Part shown: one piece after another, positions 34,101-41,698 of the stretch | Numbering within the stretch: the first letter of the stretch is position 1 | Layout of the letters: every line of letters starts with the position of its first letter | Source of the DNA: Mesorhizobium sp. ORS 3324 | GTDB taxonomy: Bacteria > Pseudomonadota > Alphaproteobacteria > Rhizobiales > Rhizobiaceae | DNA length: 64,000 nucleotides | Assembly (NCBI GenBank): GCA_000824825.2 | Contig: LM655199.1 | Span: forward strand, 1-64,000 | Direction: 5' to 3' | Notes under the pieces: generated by a model | The model's input: only the letters and a program-made list of their open reading frames with translations | Told to the model about the DNA's origin: nothing | Database searches by the model: none | Made by a program: the position numbers and the translations under genes

Positions 34101-34550
34101 ACCCCCAGCCCTCCCACGGCTGAGGCCAGCATCTCTCAAAGCAAATATTAGCGCAAGATAGCAAATCTGTTCTGGTAAATGCCCGTGGGTTTCGGAAGTT
34201 TGCTGTAGCCTGGCATCGTCCGGGTTGTTTGCGGGCGCAGCCAAGCTGGGCAGCTTTCTTTGTGTCGTCGCAATCGCGCTGTCCCAGCCGCCTGCACTTC
34301 TCGAATGGCAGGATGTTGCACCCTTTACAATTCAGGATGTTCCGGCCCGTCCTGCGCGCACTTTACCAGCACATTACTGCCTCCTGAAGCAGTGTGCCAA
34401 GCCGCCGGCCCTTTTGCCAGAACAGGAGGTAATGATAGAGGGCGCTTGGCCAAAAGGGCGGACTTCGACCGGAAAAGATGCAAATTGCCGGGCGGCTAAG
34501 GTGTTGCTGCTTGAAATGCCCAGACCTGCGGCAACGAAACTGGGGCGGGT
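34101..34550. other. intergenic region holding one copy of a dispersed repeat
   Basis: No credible gene was seen. The stretch 34419-34452 (TTTGCCAGAACAGGAGGTAA and onwards to GGGCGCT) nearly repeats at 44121-44154, suggesting debris from a shared mobile sequence. The promoter of the lipoprotein gene starting at 34100 should lie at the left end. Confidence 0.45.
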
Positions 34551-35075
34551 TCAGTCGGTAGAATAGCTGAAAGTGCCGCAGAGGCTTTGGCTATTGATGT
34601 CGTGTGGGACTTCTTTTGATCCAAAGACGGCCATTCCAAGCAGCGGAGAGGAGTCTCCAAACGTCGATCTTTCGAGGAACACGACATATTGAGCCGGGCC
34701 GGATTTCGGATCGCCGCAAAGCGTGTTGCCGTTTCTGAGAGAACCCGGATCCCTCGACAACTTGAAGACTTCCGCAGTCGCTTTCTTATCGTCCGTTTCA
34801 TCCCACTGACGCCAAGATGCGCCCACCGAGGTCAGACCAACTTTTTTGCCGTTTCCGAATGTCATCGCCATCTTGCTGCCGGGGGTGGCAAAATCTGGAT
34901 TTCCCGAGAGCCGTATCGCGCCGGTAATTGACTTTGCAGTGCGGCTATACGGCTCGAATTTGCGCTTATCTTGCCAGATGTGATGCTCCGCAGCTGATTG
35001 GGCCCACACCGAACCGCAAACGAGACAGGTCGCGATTGTAAAGGCAACCGGACATCTATGCTGCAAGATCGTCAT
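34551..35075 (-). CDS. secreted hypothetical protein
   Basis: 174 aa with a Sec signal (VAFTIATCLVCGSVWAQSA, likely cut after about residue 26). The mature protein is about 148 aa with two Cys (NTLCGDPK, SLCGTFSY) that could pair, and a Gly/Thr-rich beta-like central part (MTFGNGKKVGLTSVGASWRQ). It ends FSYSTD. I do not recognise the family. It lies 60 bases downstream of the frameshifted exported gene on the same strand and probably belongs to the transcript that begins at hxsA or just after hxsC. Confidence 0.58.
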   Translation of the reverse strand: MTILQHRCPVAFTIATCLVCGSVWAQSAAEHHIWQDKRKFEPYSRTAKSITGAIRLSGNPDFATPGSKMAMTFGNGKKVGLTSVGASWRQWDETDDKKATAEVFKLSRDPGSLRNGNTLCGDPKSGPAQYVVFLERSTFGDSSPLLGMAVFGSKEVPHDINSQSLCGTFSYSTD

Positions 35076-35135
35076 TTCAGATCCGTCTCGAATCCATGCT
35101 TCGCCGAAAAAAATCGCGGTCAGAGTGGTCTGCAG

Positions 35136-35946
35136 CTACATCCATTTCCTCGCCCATGCTGCCAGTTCGGCCCGAGCCTTTTCTGGCCAATCATGCAGAG
35201 GTGGCCGGACCTCTATCTTCTTTTGATCCGGTTTCCAGGCCGCATAGATGCGATGCTCTTTCGCGGATACGAAAACTATTGCCTCCTGAAGGCCGCATAT
35301 GCGGGGCGCAGGCCGTTCCGACATAGTCGTCACCGACGAATTTCCCGGAACCTGTCCCATCGAGCGTTTCGCGGTATCCCTTCAGGTCGGTTCCGAGCAG
35401 GTCACTGATAGCGCGGCTTACTTCGCCGTAGGAGAAAAGTTCCGACGGATGTTTGATGGTGTGTTCCCGCAAGATAGCCATGTCCGGTTCCATTTCGACG
35501 GACGGCCCCTCAGTAAGCCCGGCGGAGGGTGTCCACACCCATGCTTTGCCCACCCTTCCGGCGCTTGGGGCTATGGAAAATGTAATCACCGTATCTTCAA
35601 CCTTGTGGGTTACCAACGTGCAGTCGGTGCCCTCGATCGGCCCATCAATGCGAGGGCTGCTGTTGCTCGGAAACGATACGACGAAGGGCGATCCTTCGCA
35701 CGAGGCGCCGCCGGAGAAACTGTTGCCGATCAATGTTGGAATTCTGCCCACCAGCGCAATTTCGTCTATGGTGAGCCTACCGTCTGTAATGGTGGGTTTG
35801 CCGTCGAGATGCATCGTCTCCTCGGTCTTGCCGTAAATTTCGACTGAATGACCGAATAGAATGGCGTTGAAATCATCTGCCATTGAGATGGTGGTGAGAC
35901 TGAGGATGACAATTAGCGCGAGAGGGTTTCTCAAGCTACTTCGCAT
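35136..35946 (-). pseudogene. exported hypothetical protein, apparent frameshift
   Basis: The first about 216 residues start with a signal peptide (NPLALIVILSLTTISMA) and run through KTEETMHLDGKPTITDGRLT to FVGDDYVGTACAPH. At CATATG (35296-35301) the open frame turns into RPSGGNSFRIRERASHLCGL and stops at 35191. The next frame continues sensibly as ICGLQEAIVFVSAKEHRIYA, then AWKPDQKKIEV and DWPEKARAELAAWARKWM, to a stop at 35136. Loss of one AT pair in an ATATAT-like run would produce exactly this. The rejoined product is about 269 aa. Either the gene is broken or the sequence has an error. It lies 61 bases after hxsC, same strand. Confidence 0.6.
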
Positions 35947-36007
35947 TCGACGGCCTTAGTCTCTTGGGTTTGATTTCGTGAAAGCTCCTACACACTTTGG
36001 TGTTCTA

Positions 36008-37168
36008 CTATTGGAACGCCGCAATGTGAGAGCTTCTTGCGAGGCTGCTGGAGGAAAAGAAACCGCCACATCTATTGCGTAGGGAACAGCTTGCGCACTC
36101 ATCGGCGTATTCATTTTTCCAATCGCTGATCGAACGTTTTGCGTACTGATGGATGGAGCCATCAAGAAGACAGAGCTGATGATTGTAGACAGAAACATTG
36201 ATCCTAGCGGCAGCCAGATATTGCACAGCCGCCCGCAGCTCACTTCGGTAGTCGTACGGGTCCATCCAGAGCTTATCCATGTTTGCCCTTGTGAAGCCGG
36301 TAATCTCAAGCCCCATGAACGTCACGTGATCGACGAAGGTCAGGTTCCTAAAAATGAAATCCGATAGGTCGGCGAGACCCGCGTAGGTTTGTTTGTGAAC
36401 GACGACTCGTATCTCAACCTCAGCCCCGACAGCCTTCAGGTTCATGATCCCGCGGATAGTCTCATCAAAAGCACCCTTGGATTGAACCACGTAATCGTGA
36501 ACTTCAGGATCGGCGGAATAGATCGGTATGCCGACTGAAAGGCGGCGATGTCCAATCGCTTGATATCTCTGCGCGAAGGCCCTGTCTTTGAATGTTCGGC
36601 CGTTCGAAAGAATGTGGATTGGCGTGGAAGGCAGATGGTCGCGAGCACAGGACAGAATCTCAAAAAAATCCTCGCCGACCAGCGTTGGCTCTCCGCCGGT
36701 GATTCCGAGAAACGGCGTCGTTGCAGGAAGCAGCGGCAGCACATCTATGATTTCTCGCGCCAGCCATCGGTCATCAACATCCTTTGGCGGCTGAGAGCAC
36801 ATCAAGCAGAGATGGTTGCACCGCTCCGTCACGAGGAAATAGTTGGCATTGGCCTCCTTTCGAAATAGGACGCGCACCGCCTTTCGATCCGGCGCAAAGC
36901 GGATGACGTCCCCTTCGCCGAGATAGGAGAAGTAATCAGGTAGAACGATCAGCCGTCGGTCTGAGAACAGTTTTTCCGCCTCGGCCTGATGCTCTTCAAA
37001 GGTCACGACCCATTGGCAGCCGGGGTCTGACGTTTTGCCCCGAAAGAGATAAGCATCGTGATTCGGATTGGGGTTTGGACCGGTTGGTGACGTTACCAGA
37101 CGGAGGGCCGATCGAGGGGCGGACTGTTCGATATAAGCTGACGAGGCAAACCCGCTCAAACGCAGCAT
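36008..37168 (-). CDS. hxsC: His-Xaa-Ser system radical SAM maturase HxsC
   Basis: 386 aa. The radical SAM cluster motif is FLVTERCNHLCLMCSQPP with Cys117, Cys121 and Cys124 (Cx3Cx2C), followed by LGITGGEPTLVGEDF, the SAM-binding GGE motif. The C-terminus carries the HxsC-type cluster ADECASCSLRNRCGGFF, probably an extra iron-sulfur site, and RSSHIAAFQ. HxsC is one of two radical SAM enzymes that modify the His-Xaa-Ser repeat peptide HxsA. It starts one base after the hxsB stop and is the last of the four hxs genes on this strand. The chemistry installed is not known from sequence. Confidence 0.9.
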   Translation of the reverse strand: MLRLSGFASSAYIEQSAPRSALRLVTSPTGPNPNPNHDAYLFRGKTSDPGCQWVVTFEEHQAEAEKLFSDRRLIVLPDYFSYLGEGDVIRFAPDRKAVRVLFRKEANANYFLVTERCNHLCLMCSQPPKDVDDRWLAREIIDVLPLLPATTPFLGITGGEPTLVGEDFFEILSCARDHLPSTPIHILSNGRTFKDRAFAQRYQAIGHRRLSVGIPIYSADPEVHDYVVQSKGAFDETIRGIMNLKAVGAEVEIRVVVHKQTYAGLADLSDFIFRNLTFVDHVTFMGLEITGFTRANMDKLWMDPYDYRSELRAAVQYLAAARINVSVYNHQLCLLDGSIHQYAKRSISDWKNEYADECASCSLRNRCGGFFSSSSLARSSHIAAFQ

Positions 37169-37169
37169 C

Positions 37170-38627
37170 TTAGTTCGCCCAGCTCAAAAATAGTTCGCGC
37201 GTGGCATCGTCGCTCTCCATGAGCGCAATCAACCTCTTGAAGATCGACATGTTGCGATTGCAGAAGCTGGAGCGCGTTTTGAGGCCAACGAAGTCGCCAT
37301 GCGTTGCAGTGTGGAAAACCGGATCGGAACCACAAAACGGTTCGTAGGCGCATTCCGAGCACATTGGGACGGAGCCCGCGAAGGATTGCTCGATCGGATC
37401 CAGCAGAGCATCGGCCCCAAAAATCTCTGCGTAGGTGTTTTGATGGACGTTTCCGAGCAAGAACGTCTTGTCGCCCATTTCAGCCAACATCCGCGCCTCG
37501 TCGGACGCGTAGACGCTGGCGTCGTAGTTGTAGACAACGGCTGAGATACCGATGCCAGCTGGGCTCATAAGGTCCACGTATCCCGGCTCGAATGGCGTCA
37601 GCATCTTCGTGAGGATGGTCGCCGCGTAAAACTCCTTGAACGGAATTCCACTCCGATTGAGCTCAAGGACGTAGTTGAGTCCTTCGAAATAGAAATCGAG
37701 CCAGCGGTCCACGTCATAGGCGGCATAGAACTTCGTCTTGACGGCGAAACCGTATGGAGAAAGCGGTCGAAGGAATATCCCAGGGAATTGCAAGCTGACG
37801 TATTCATCGATGATCGTGCGGACTTGTGAGAGGCTGGCTTTCGTTGTGGTCATCAGCGCGCTGACGCGTTCATGCCCGAGGACGTTTCTAGCCTTGTGAA
37901 TGCCAGCGACGGCCAGCTCATAGCTGTTTTTTCCGGGGCGCGGACGATTGGCGTTGTGAAGCGCAGCCGGTCCATCGAGTGATGTTGAGATCAGGACGCT
38001 GTGCTGGCGGCAAAACTCAAGGATCTCGTCCGTGACGACGGCGAGATTTGTCGTGATGACGAATTGCAACGATCGCCCGGCAACCTGATTGATCTCTTCA
38101 CCTCTGCGCACGACATGCTGGATCAGCGGAAAGTTCAGCAGCGGTTCGCCGCCTTGGAATTCAATTTTGATCGCCGGGCTGGGGGATTGAAAAATGAGGG
38201 CCAACGCCTTCTCGGCAGTCTCCTCCGACATGTCGAAGGCCGAGCGATCCTCGCTTTGACGTGAGACCTGACAGTACGGGCAGGAATGCTCGCAGCGGAG
38301 AGATACGACCATGATGTGGAGTGAGGTGAAGTTCTCAAGCCGCTTCGCCTTGGTGCGTACCTTCAGCGCCAACAGGTCCCGCCCCAAATTTGAGGAGGCG
38401 TCGAAGAGAAACTGTCGGCTGCGAAGACGGGAGTACGCCGGATGGGTGCTAGGAAGTTCGTGCTTAACAAAGGAAGCGAGCACCGCGCGCGGCAGCACCA
38501 GATACTCACCAGCTTGGTTGGTCAGCACGTACCGCTCGTCGTCTAGCGGCGAAAAACGGAAGTAGGCCAGTTGGTACGTATCGTCCACTGGTCGGCGAAA
38601 GTCGCTCGCCGGAGCAAACCTAGTCAT
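37170..38627 (-). CDS. hxsB: His-Xaa-Ser system radical SAM maturase HxsB
   Basis: 485 aa. An N-terminal peptide-recognition-like region of about 100 residues (AYFRFSPLDDERYVLTNQAG) precedes the radical SAM core MVVSLRCEHSCPYCQVSRQ with Cys112, Cys116 and Cys119, then IKIEFQGGEPLLNFPLI. The C-terminal third holds auxiliary-cluster (SPASM-type) cysteines in PMCSECAYEPFCGSDP and SFCNRNM. This is the layout of HxsB and related peptide maturases that form post-translational links. The start overlaps the hxsD end by eight bases, and one base separates its stop from hxsC. Confidence 0.9.
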   Translation of the reverse strand: MTRFAPASDFRRPVDDTYQLAYFRFSPLDDERYVLTNQAGEYLVLPRAVLASFVKHELPSTHPAYSRLRSRQFLFDASSNLGRDLLALKVRTKAKRLENFTSLHIMVVSLRCEHSCPYCQVSRQSEDRSAFDMSEETAEKALALIFQSPSPAIKIEFQGGEPLLNFPLIQHVVRRGEEINQVAGRSLQFVITTNLAVVTDEILEFCRQHSVLISTSLDGPAALHNANRPRPGKNSYELAVAGIHKARNVLGHERVSALMTTTKASLSQVRTIIDEYVSLQFPGIFLRPLSPYGFAVKTKFYAAYDVDRWLDFYFEGLNYVLELNRSGIPFKEFYAATILTKMLTPFEPGYVDLMSPAGIGISAVVYNYDASVYASDEARMLAEMGDKTFLLGNVHQNTYAEIFGADALLDPIEQSFAGSVPMCSECAYEPFCGSDPVFHTATHGDFVGLKTRSSFCNRNMSIFKRLIALMESDDATRELFLSWAN

Positions 38628-38952
38628 CTGACTGCAGGCCCGATCTAGAGAAGGCCAACGCCAATATCGCGTTTCTAACTGAAGCCGTTTCGGAAGCGAT
38701 CGTGCCTCGCAGATCTTGGTCCAAGACCTCGAGCCGCAGCCTCTCTACCGCCGCCTCGGCCGAACCTCGCCCGACTGCTTTGCTGAAGTTTACCGTGCAG
38801 ACTGCGAAACCATCTTCGATAGTGATCTCAACCGCAGCGGTCCCGGTTACCCGGTACGCTGCGCGCTTCACACAGTCGAGGCCGAAGACAGACAGATCAA
38901 ACTTGGCTTGCGCAGTCCGAACGAGCTCGCTATCGCGAGGAGCGTCCGCCAT
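38620..38952 (-). CDS. hxsD: His-Xaa-Ser system protein HxsD
   Basis: About 110 aa from ATG 38952, which shares one base with the hxsA stop (TGATG). The frame is open to 38976, but the earlier residues lie within hxsA. The sequence KFDLSVFGLDCVKRAAYRVT then EDGFAVCTVNF and RLRLEVLDQDLRGTIASETA, followed by VRNAILALAFSRSGL, is typical of HxsD, a small protein always found with hxsB and hxsC and thought to assist precursor recognition. It has no signal peptide. The call is supported both by sequence pattern and by position between hxsA and hxsB. Confidence 0.87.
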   Translation of the reverse strand: MADAPRDSELVRTAQAKFDLSVFGLDCVKRAAYRVTGTAAVEITIEDGFAVCTVNFSKAVGRGSAEAAVERLRLEVLDQDLRGTIASETASVRNAILALAFSRSGLQSDD

Positions 38953-39212
38953 CAGCAATAGCTGTAACCAGAGCAATGAGACCCGTGGCTAGCGTGGCTC
39001 GCATGGCTGCTGTGATAGGCCAAAATGACGTCCGTACCGCTTGAGCGATCGAGCACCTCACCGTAGCCGAGGTCCCCAGGAACAATGCCAGCTTCAGCCA
39101 GCTTGGTCTGTGGCTGATTTGCCGATTCGACAAGCACTGTAGCCTGCGCATGGCCGCTGAGAATCATCGTGGCCGACAAAGCCACCGGTGACAGAAAACT
39201 ACGTTTTGACAT
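38952..39212 (-). CDS. hxsA: His-Xaa-Ser repeat precursor peptide HxsA
   Basis: 86 aa from ATG 39212, preceded by GGGGG at a good distance; the frame is open to 39266 but without a ribosome site. The N-terminus is a signal-like leader (FLSPVALSATMILSGHAQA, cut after about residue 24). The C-terminal end is YHSSHASHASHGSHCSGYSY plus a final Cys. It contains five consecutive His-x-Ser units at H67, H70, H73, H76 and H79, the last with Cys as the middle residue. This is the hallmark of HxsA, the substrate of HxsB and HxsC. The product is presumably exported and carries a modified tail; its activity is unknown. It heads the operon hxsA-D-B-C. Confidence 0.85.
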   Translation of the reverse strand: MSKRSFLSPVALSATMILSGHAQATVLVESANQPQTKLAEAGIVPGDLGYGEVLDRSSGTDVILAYHSSHASHASHGSHCSGYSYC

Positions 39213-39870
39213 TATCCAAACCCCCGTTTGCACGGACTCATTAGCAAAGTAGGCCAATCTGGGCAAGTACCGATTGTAGACAAGTGCTTAAGCTTTCACT
39301 AATATGATCGCCCAATACTGTATTGTTGCGGTTGAGGGCTCCGTGTTCTGCGCACAGATGCTCGTCACGCATGTTCACGTTTTGTGCTTCAAAAAGTCGC
39401 ATAAAAGGCTTCTAGAACTGCCGGGCTGTAGCCGTTGACGGTATGATGTCCGGAATTATTTGGCATTTCATGGGGTTTACCAGTCCGGAATTATGGCCCG
39501 CGGGTGTTCCGCCTATACCATTGAAAACAAGAGAGTTTTCAGGTCGTGCATAGGGGGTCCCGATCCAAAGACCGGGTTTACCAATGGCCCCAATCACAGC
39601 TAATTCAGGATTGGCGTTAAGTGGTTGGATTAGCGTAGAATTTAAGCGCCTTTATTGGTCAACCCGCTTGCGGTCGGCAACGGAGTGGTCAACCCAAAAA
39701 CCCAGGATTGGTAAACCGAAGCAGCAGCCGCATCGACCAAGATTCAGCTCTGTACTTCCCCCACAATCCCTTGAGACAGATGGGCGTCAGAACCTCAGCG
39801 TAGGCAACTTGCGCGCGTCAGCGACGTCCTGACTTAATTCCGGACTGCGACCGATAATTCTGGACGCCAC
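39213..39870. other. hxs upstream region with repeat and insertion-sequence debris
   Basis: The left 100 bases should hold the hxsA promoter; a weak candidate on the minus strand is TTGCCC-17-TAATGA (about 39268-39239). Further right, GTCGCATAAAAGG (39396) begins a dispersed repeat, and GTCCGGAATTAT-type motifs occur at 39448, 39483, and inverted at 39834 and 39854. No credible gene was seen. The final CCAC (39867-39870) is the left target duplication of the IS3 element. Confidence 0.5.
39396..39425 (+). repeat. dispersed 30-bp repeat, copy A
   Basis: GTCGCATAAAAGG, then TTCTAGAACTGCCGGG. Related copies start at 44011 and 53738. The core GCATAAAAGG is identical in all three, and the GAACTG/GAATTG part is also kept. 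All lie outside genes, which suggests a shared ancestral mobile sequence or a binding site. Confidence 0.6.
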
Positions 39871-39939
39871 TGGAGTGCACCCCCAGACTGAGACAAGGAA
39901 AATCGCGGACAGTTTCCCCGCAGGAGAGGGAACTGGGGC

Positions 39940-40362
39940 ATGGCCGGACGGCAAAGATTTATTGATGAGGACCAAAAGCGGGAGCTGCTCCAGCGCATGG
40001 AGGCGGGCGAAAACGTCAGCAAGTTGGCAGATGAGGTCGGCATCAGTCGTCAACGACTTTACGAGTGGCGTGATCACCTGAGGCTTTATGGTGATCTGAA
40101 GTCACGCCGGCGCGGCCGGCCGGCCAGATCGACAGCAGGACTAGACGGGGCCGCGCAGCTGCAGAATTCAGTCGATCTGCCGACGCCTCAGGAAAAGGCA
40201 CTGACCAAGGCCAGGCGCCGGATCAGGGAATTGGAGCAGAAAGTCGGGCAACAGCAGCTTGATCTCGATTTTTTTCGCGAAGCCTTGCGGCACTTCGAGG
40301 AAGATCAGCGCCGGAGCAGCGCTCCTGGCGAAACGGGATCTTCAAAGTCATCGAAAAGATGA
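39940..40362 (+). CDS. IS3-family transposase OrfA (helix-turn-helix)
   Basis: 140 aa. The N-terminal helix-turn-helix reads LLQRMEAGENVSKLADEVGI then SRQRLYEWRDHL, which binds the element ends. Residues about 75-125 form a leucine-zipper-like helix (KALTKARRRIRELEQKVGQQ, LDLDFFREAL) used for multimerisation. The stop overlaps the orfB start by four bases (ATGA), with AAAAG just upstream. In many IS3 elements orfA and orfB are fused by programmed -1 frameshifting; the frames have the right relation here, but coupling by ATGA is equally possible. Confidence 0.88.
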   Translation: MAGRQRFIDEDQKRELLQRMEAGENVSKLADEVGISRQRLYEWRDHLRLYGDLKSRRRGRPARSTAGLDGAAQLQNSVDLPTPQEKALTKARRRIRELEQKVGQQQLDLDFFREALRHFEEDQRRSSAPGETGSSKSSKR

Positions 40363-41228
40363 CGACCGGCCTGTCGCAAGGCGAATTCAACATCGATAGA
40401 ATGTGCTGGCTCGCTGGCGTCAGCCGCGCGAGCTACTACCGTCACTGGTTAGATTCGGCCCCGCGTCGGGCCGAGACAGGTTTGCGCGATCTCATTCAAA
40501 AGGTGGCTCTCGGCAACGCGCACTACGGTTACCGCCGGATCGGAGCCCTGTTGCGTCGGGAGGGGTGGCAAGTCAACCACAAGTGCGTTCTACGCATCAT
40601 GCGTGAAGACAATCTGCTGTGCCTGCGCATGCGACCCTTTGTTCCTGGAACGACGAACTCGAGGCATGGTTGGCAAGTCGTGCCGAACCTTGCCAGGGGC
40701 ATGATCCTTACTGGGGTCAACCAGCTATGGGTTGCCGATATCACCTTCCTGCATCTGGCTGAGGAGTTTGCTTTCCTTGCCGTTGTGCTTGACGCGTTTA
40801 GCCGCAGGGTGGTCGGATGGGCGTTGGATACGCATCTCAGAGCAAGCCTTGCCATTGAGGCCCTCGAGATGGCCATTACCGATCGCCAGCCCGCTCCCGG
40901 GAGCCTCGTGCATCATTCCGACCGCGGAGTTCAATATGCCTGCGGGGCCTACTCCGAACTTCTGCATCTTCACGGCATCCAGGCGAGCATGAGCCGTGTC
41001 GGAAATCCTTACGACAACGCTAAGGCGGAGAGCTTCATGAAAACCCTGAAGCAGGAAGAGGTGCAAGGTCTCGCCTATAAGGATGCAGATGATGCCCGCA
41101 GGCGCATCGGCGCTTTCATCGATACCGTTTACAACACGCAGCGCCTGCATTCGGCGCTCCACTATCTCACGCCGGAGGAATACGAACAGAAGCATTCAGG
41201 TGGACGACAGATGGAAAAGGCGGCATAG
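40359..41228 (+). CDS. IS3-family transposase OrfB (DDE integrase domain)
   Basis: 289 aa with the full rve integrase core. After an HTH_21-like segment (NAHYGYRRIGALLRREGW) the catalytic triad is visible: Asp in LWVADITFL, Asp in VHHSDRGVQY and Glu in PYDNAKAESFMKTLK, spaced as in IS3 enzymes. It ends with the usual RLHSALHYLTPEEYE. The protein is full length and should carry out transposition together with OrfA. It overlaps orfA by four bases and stops 16 bases before the right inverted repeat. Confidence 0.92.
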   Translation: MTTGLSQGEFNIDRMCWLAGVSRASYYRHWLDSAPRRAETGLRDLIQKVALGNAHYGYRRIGALLRREGWQVNHKCVLRIMREDNLLCLRMRPFVPGTTNSRHGWQVVPNLARGMILTGVNQLWVADITFLHLAEEFAFLAVVLDAFSRRVVGWALDTHLRASLAIEALEMAITDRQPAPGSLVHHSDRGVQYACGAYSELLHLHGIQASMSRVGNPYDNAKAESFMKTLKQEEVQGLAYKDADDARRRIGAFIDTVYNTQRLHSALHYLTPEEYEQKHSGGRQMEKAA

Positions 41229-41288
41229 CTTAACGTGGGACGATGTCCGCGATTTTCCTTGTCTCAGTCTGAGGGTGCACTCCACCAC

Positions 41289-41698
41289 AGTGATGTAACG
41301 TCCGGAATTATCTGTCGTCATGTGGGCAAGAGCCCAGAATTACTGTCGTCGGCCGGACTGCTACGTGGATGATATCCCGCCGCTTTCGCCCGACGAGGTT
41401 ACCAATGCCCTTCGGCCAACAGGTTACCAATGCCCTTCGGCCAACAGGTTACCAATGTGCCCCAATGACAACCAGTTTCCGACGTTAAGCGGACCGACTC
41501 TCCGGATCCACCCGAAACCACCACGAACAGCAGCGACCGTGAGCCAATCGCTGCGCCGATCGAGCCCGCTGGTTGCTCCTCTTTGTGATCTTGAACTTTC
41601 GCCTGGTGCTGGAGCGAACGGCACGTCGCCTTCTCTTGGGTAACTCCTTCTCATCCGCTTGATTTCATCGTAATATTAGGATGGTTTGGGCGGGTGTA
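41289..41698. other. intergenic debris right of the IS3 element
   Basis: Contains a further GTCCGGAATTAT (41300-41311), a related CCCAGAATTAC (about 41333), and a 25-bp tandem repeat (41396-41460). These resemble repeat-bearing ends of insertion sequences, but no transposase frame is left. The promoter for the exported protein gene at 41699 should lie near its right end (A+T-rich around 41670). Confidence 0.45.
41396..41460 (+). repeat. 25-bp tandem repeat, about 2.6 copies
   Basis: AGGTTACCAATGCCCTTCGG plus CCAAC is perfectly repeated at 41396-41420 and 41421-41445, followed by a partial third copy (AGGTTACCAATG) from 41446. Loosely related inverted motifs (ATTGGTCAACC, ATTGGTAAACC) lie left of the IS3 element at about 39654-39718. 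Confidence 0.75.

Larger units (their letters stand above)
39871..41284 (+). mobile_element. IS3-family insertion sequence, apparently complete (1414 bp)
   Basis: The ends are 41-bp inverted repeats (39871-39911 and 41244-41284), beginning TGGAGTGCACCC and matching at 40 of 41 positions. The element is flanked by CCAC on both sides (39867-39870 and 41285-41288), a 4-bp target duplication as expected for IS3. It holds two overlapping frames, orfA and orfB, both intact, so it may still be mobile. The near-identical ends and clean duplication point to a recent insertion. Confidence 0.9.

Noticed and set aside
41396-41460. CRISPR array
   Set aside because: The 25-bp units are tandem without unique spacers, and there are no cas genes in the window.
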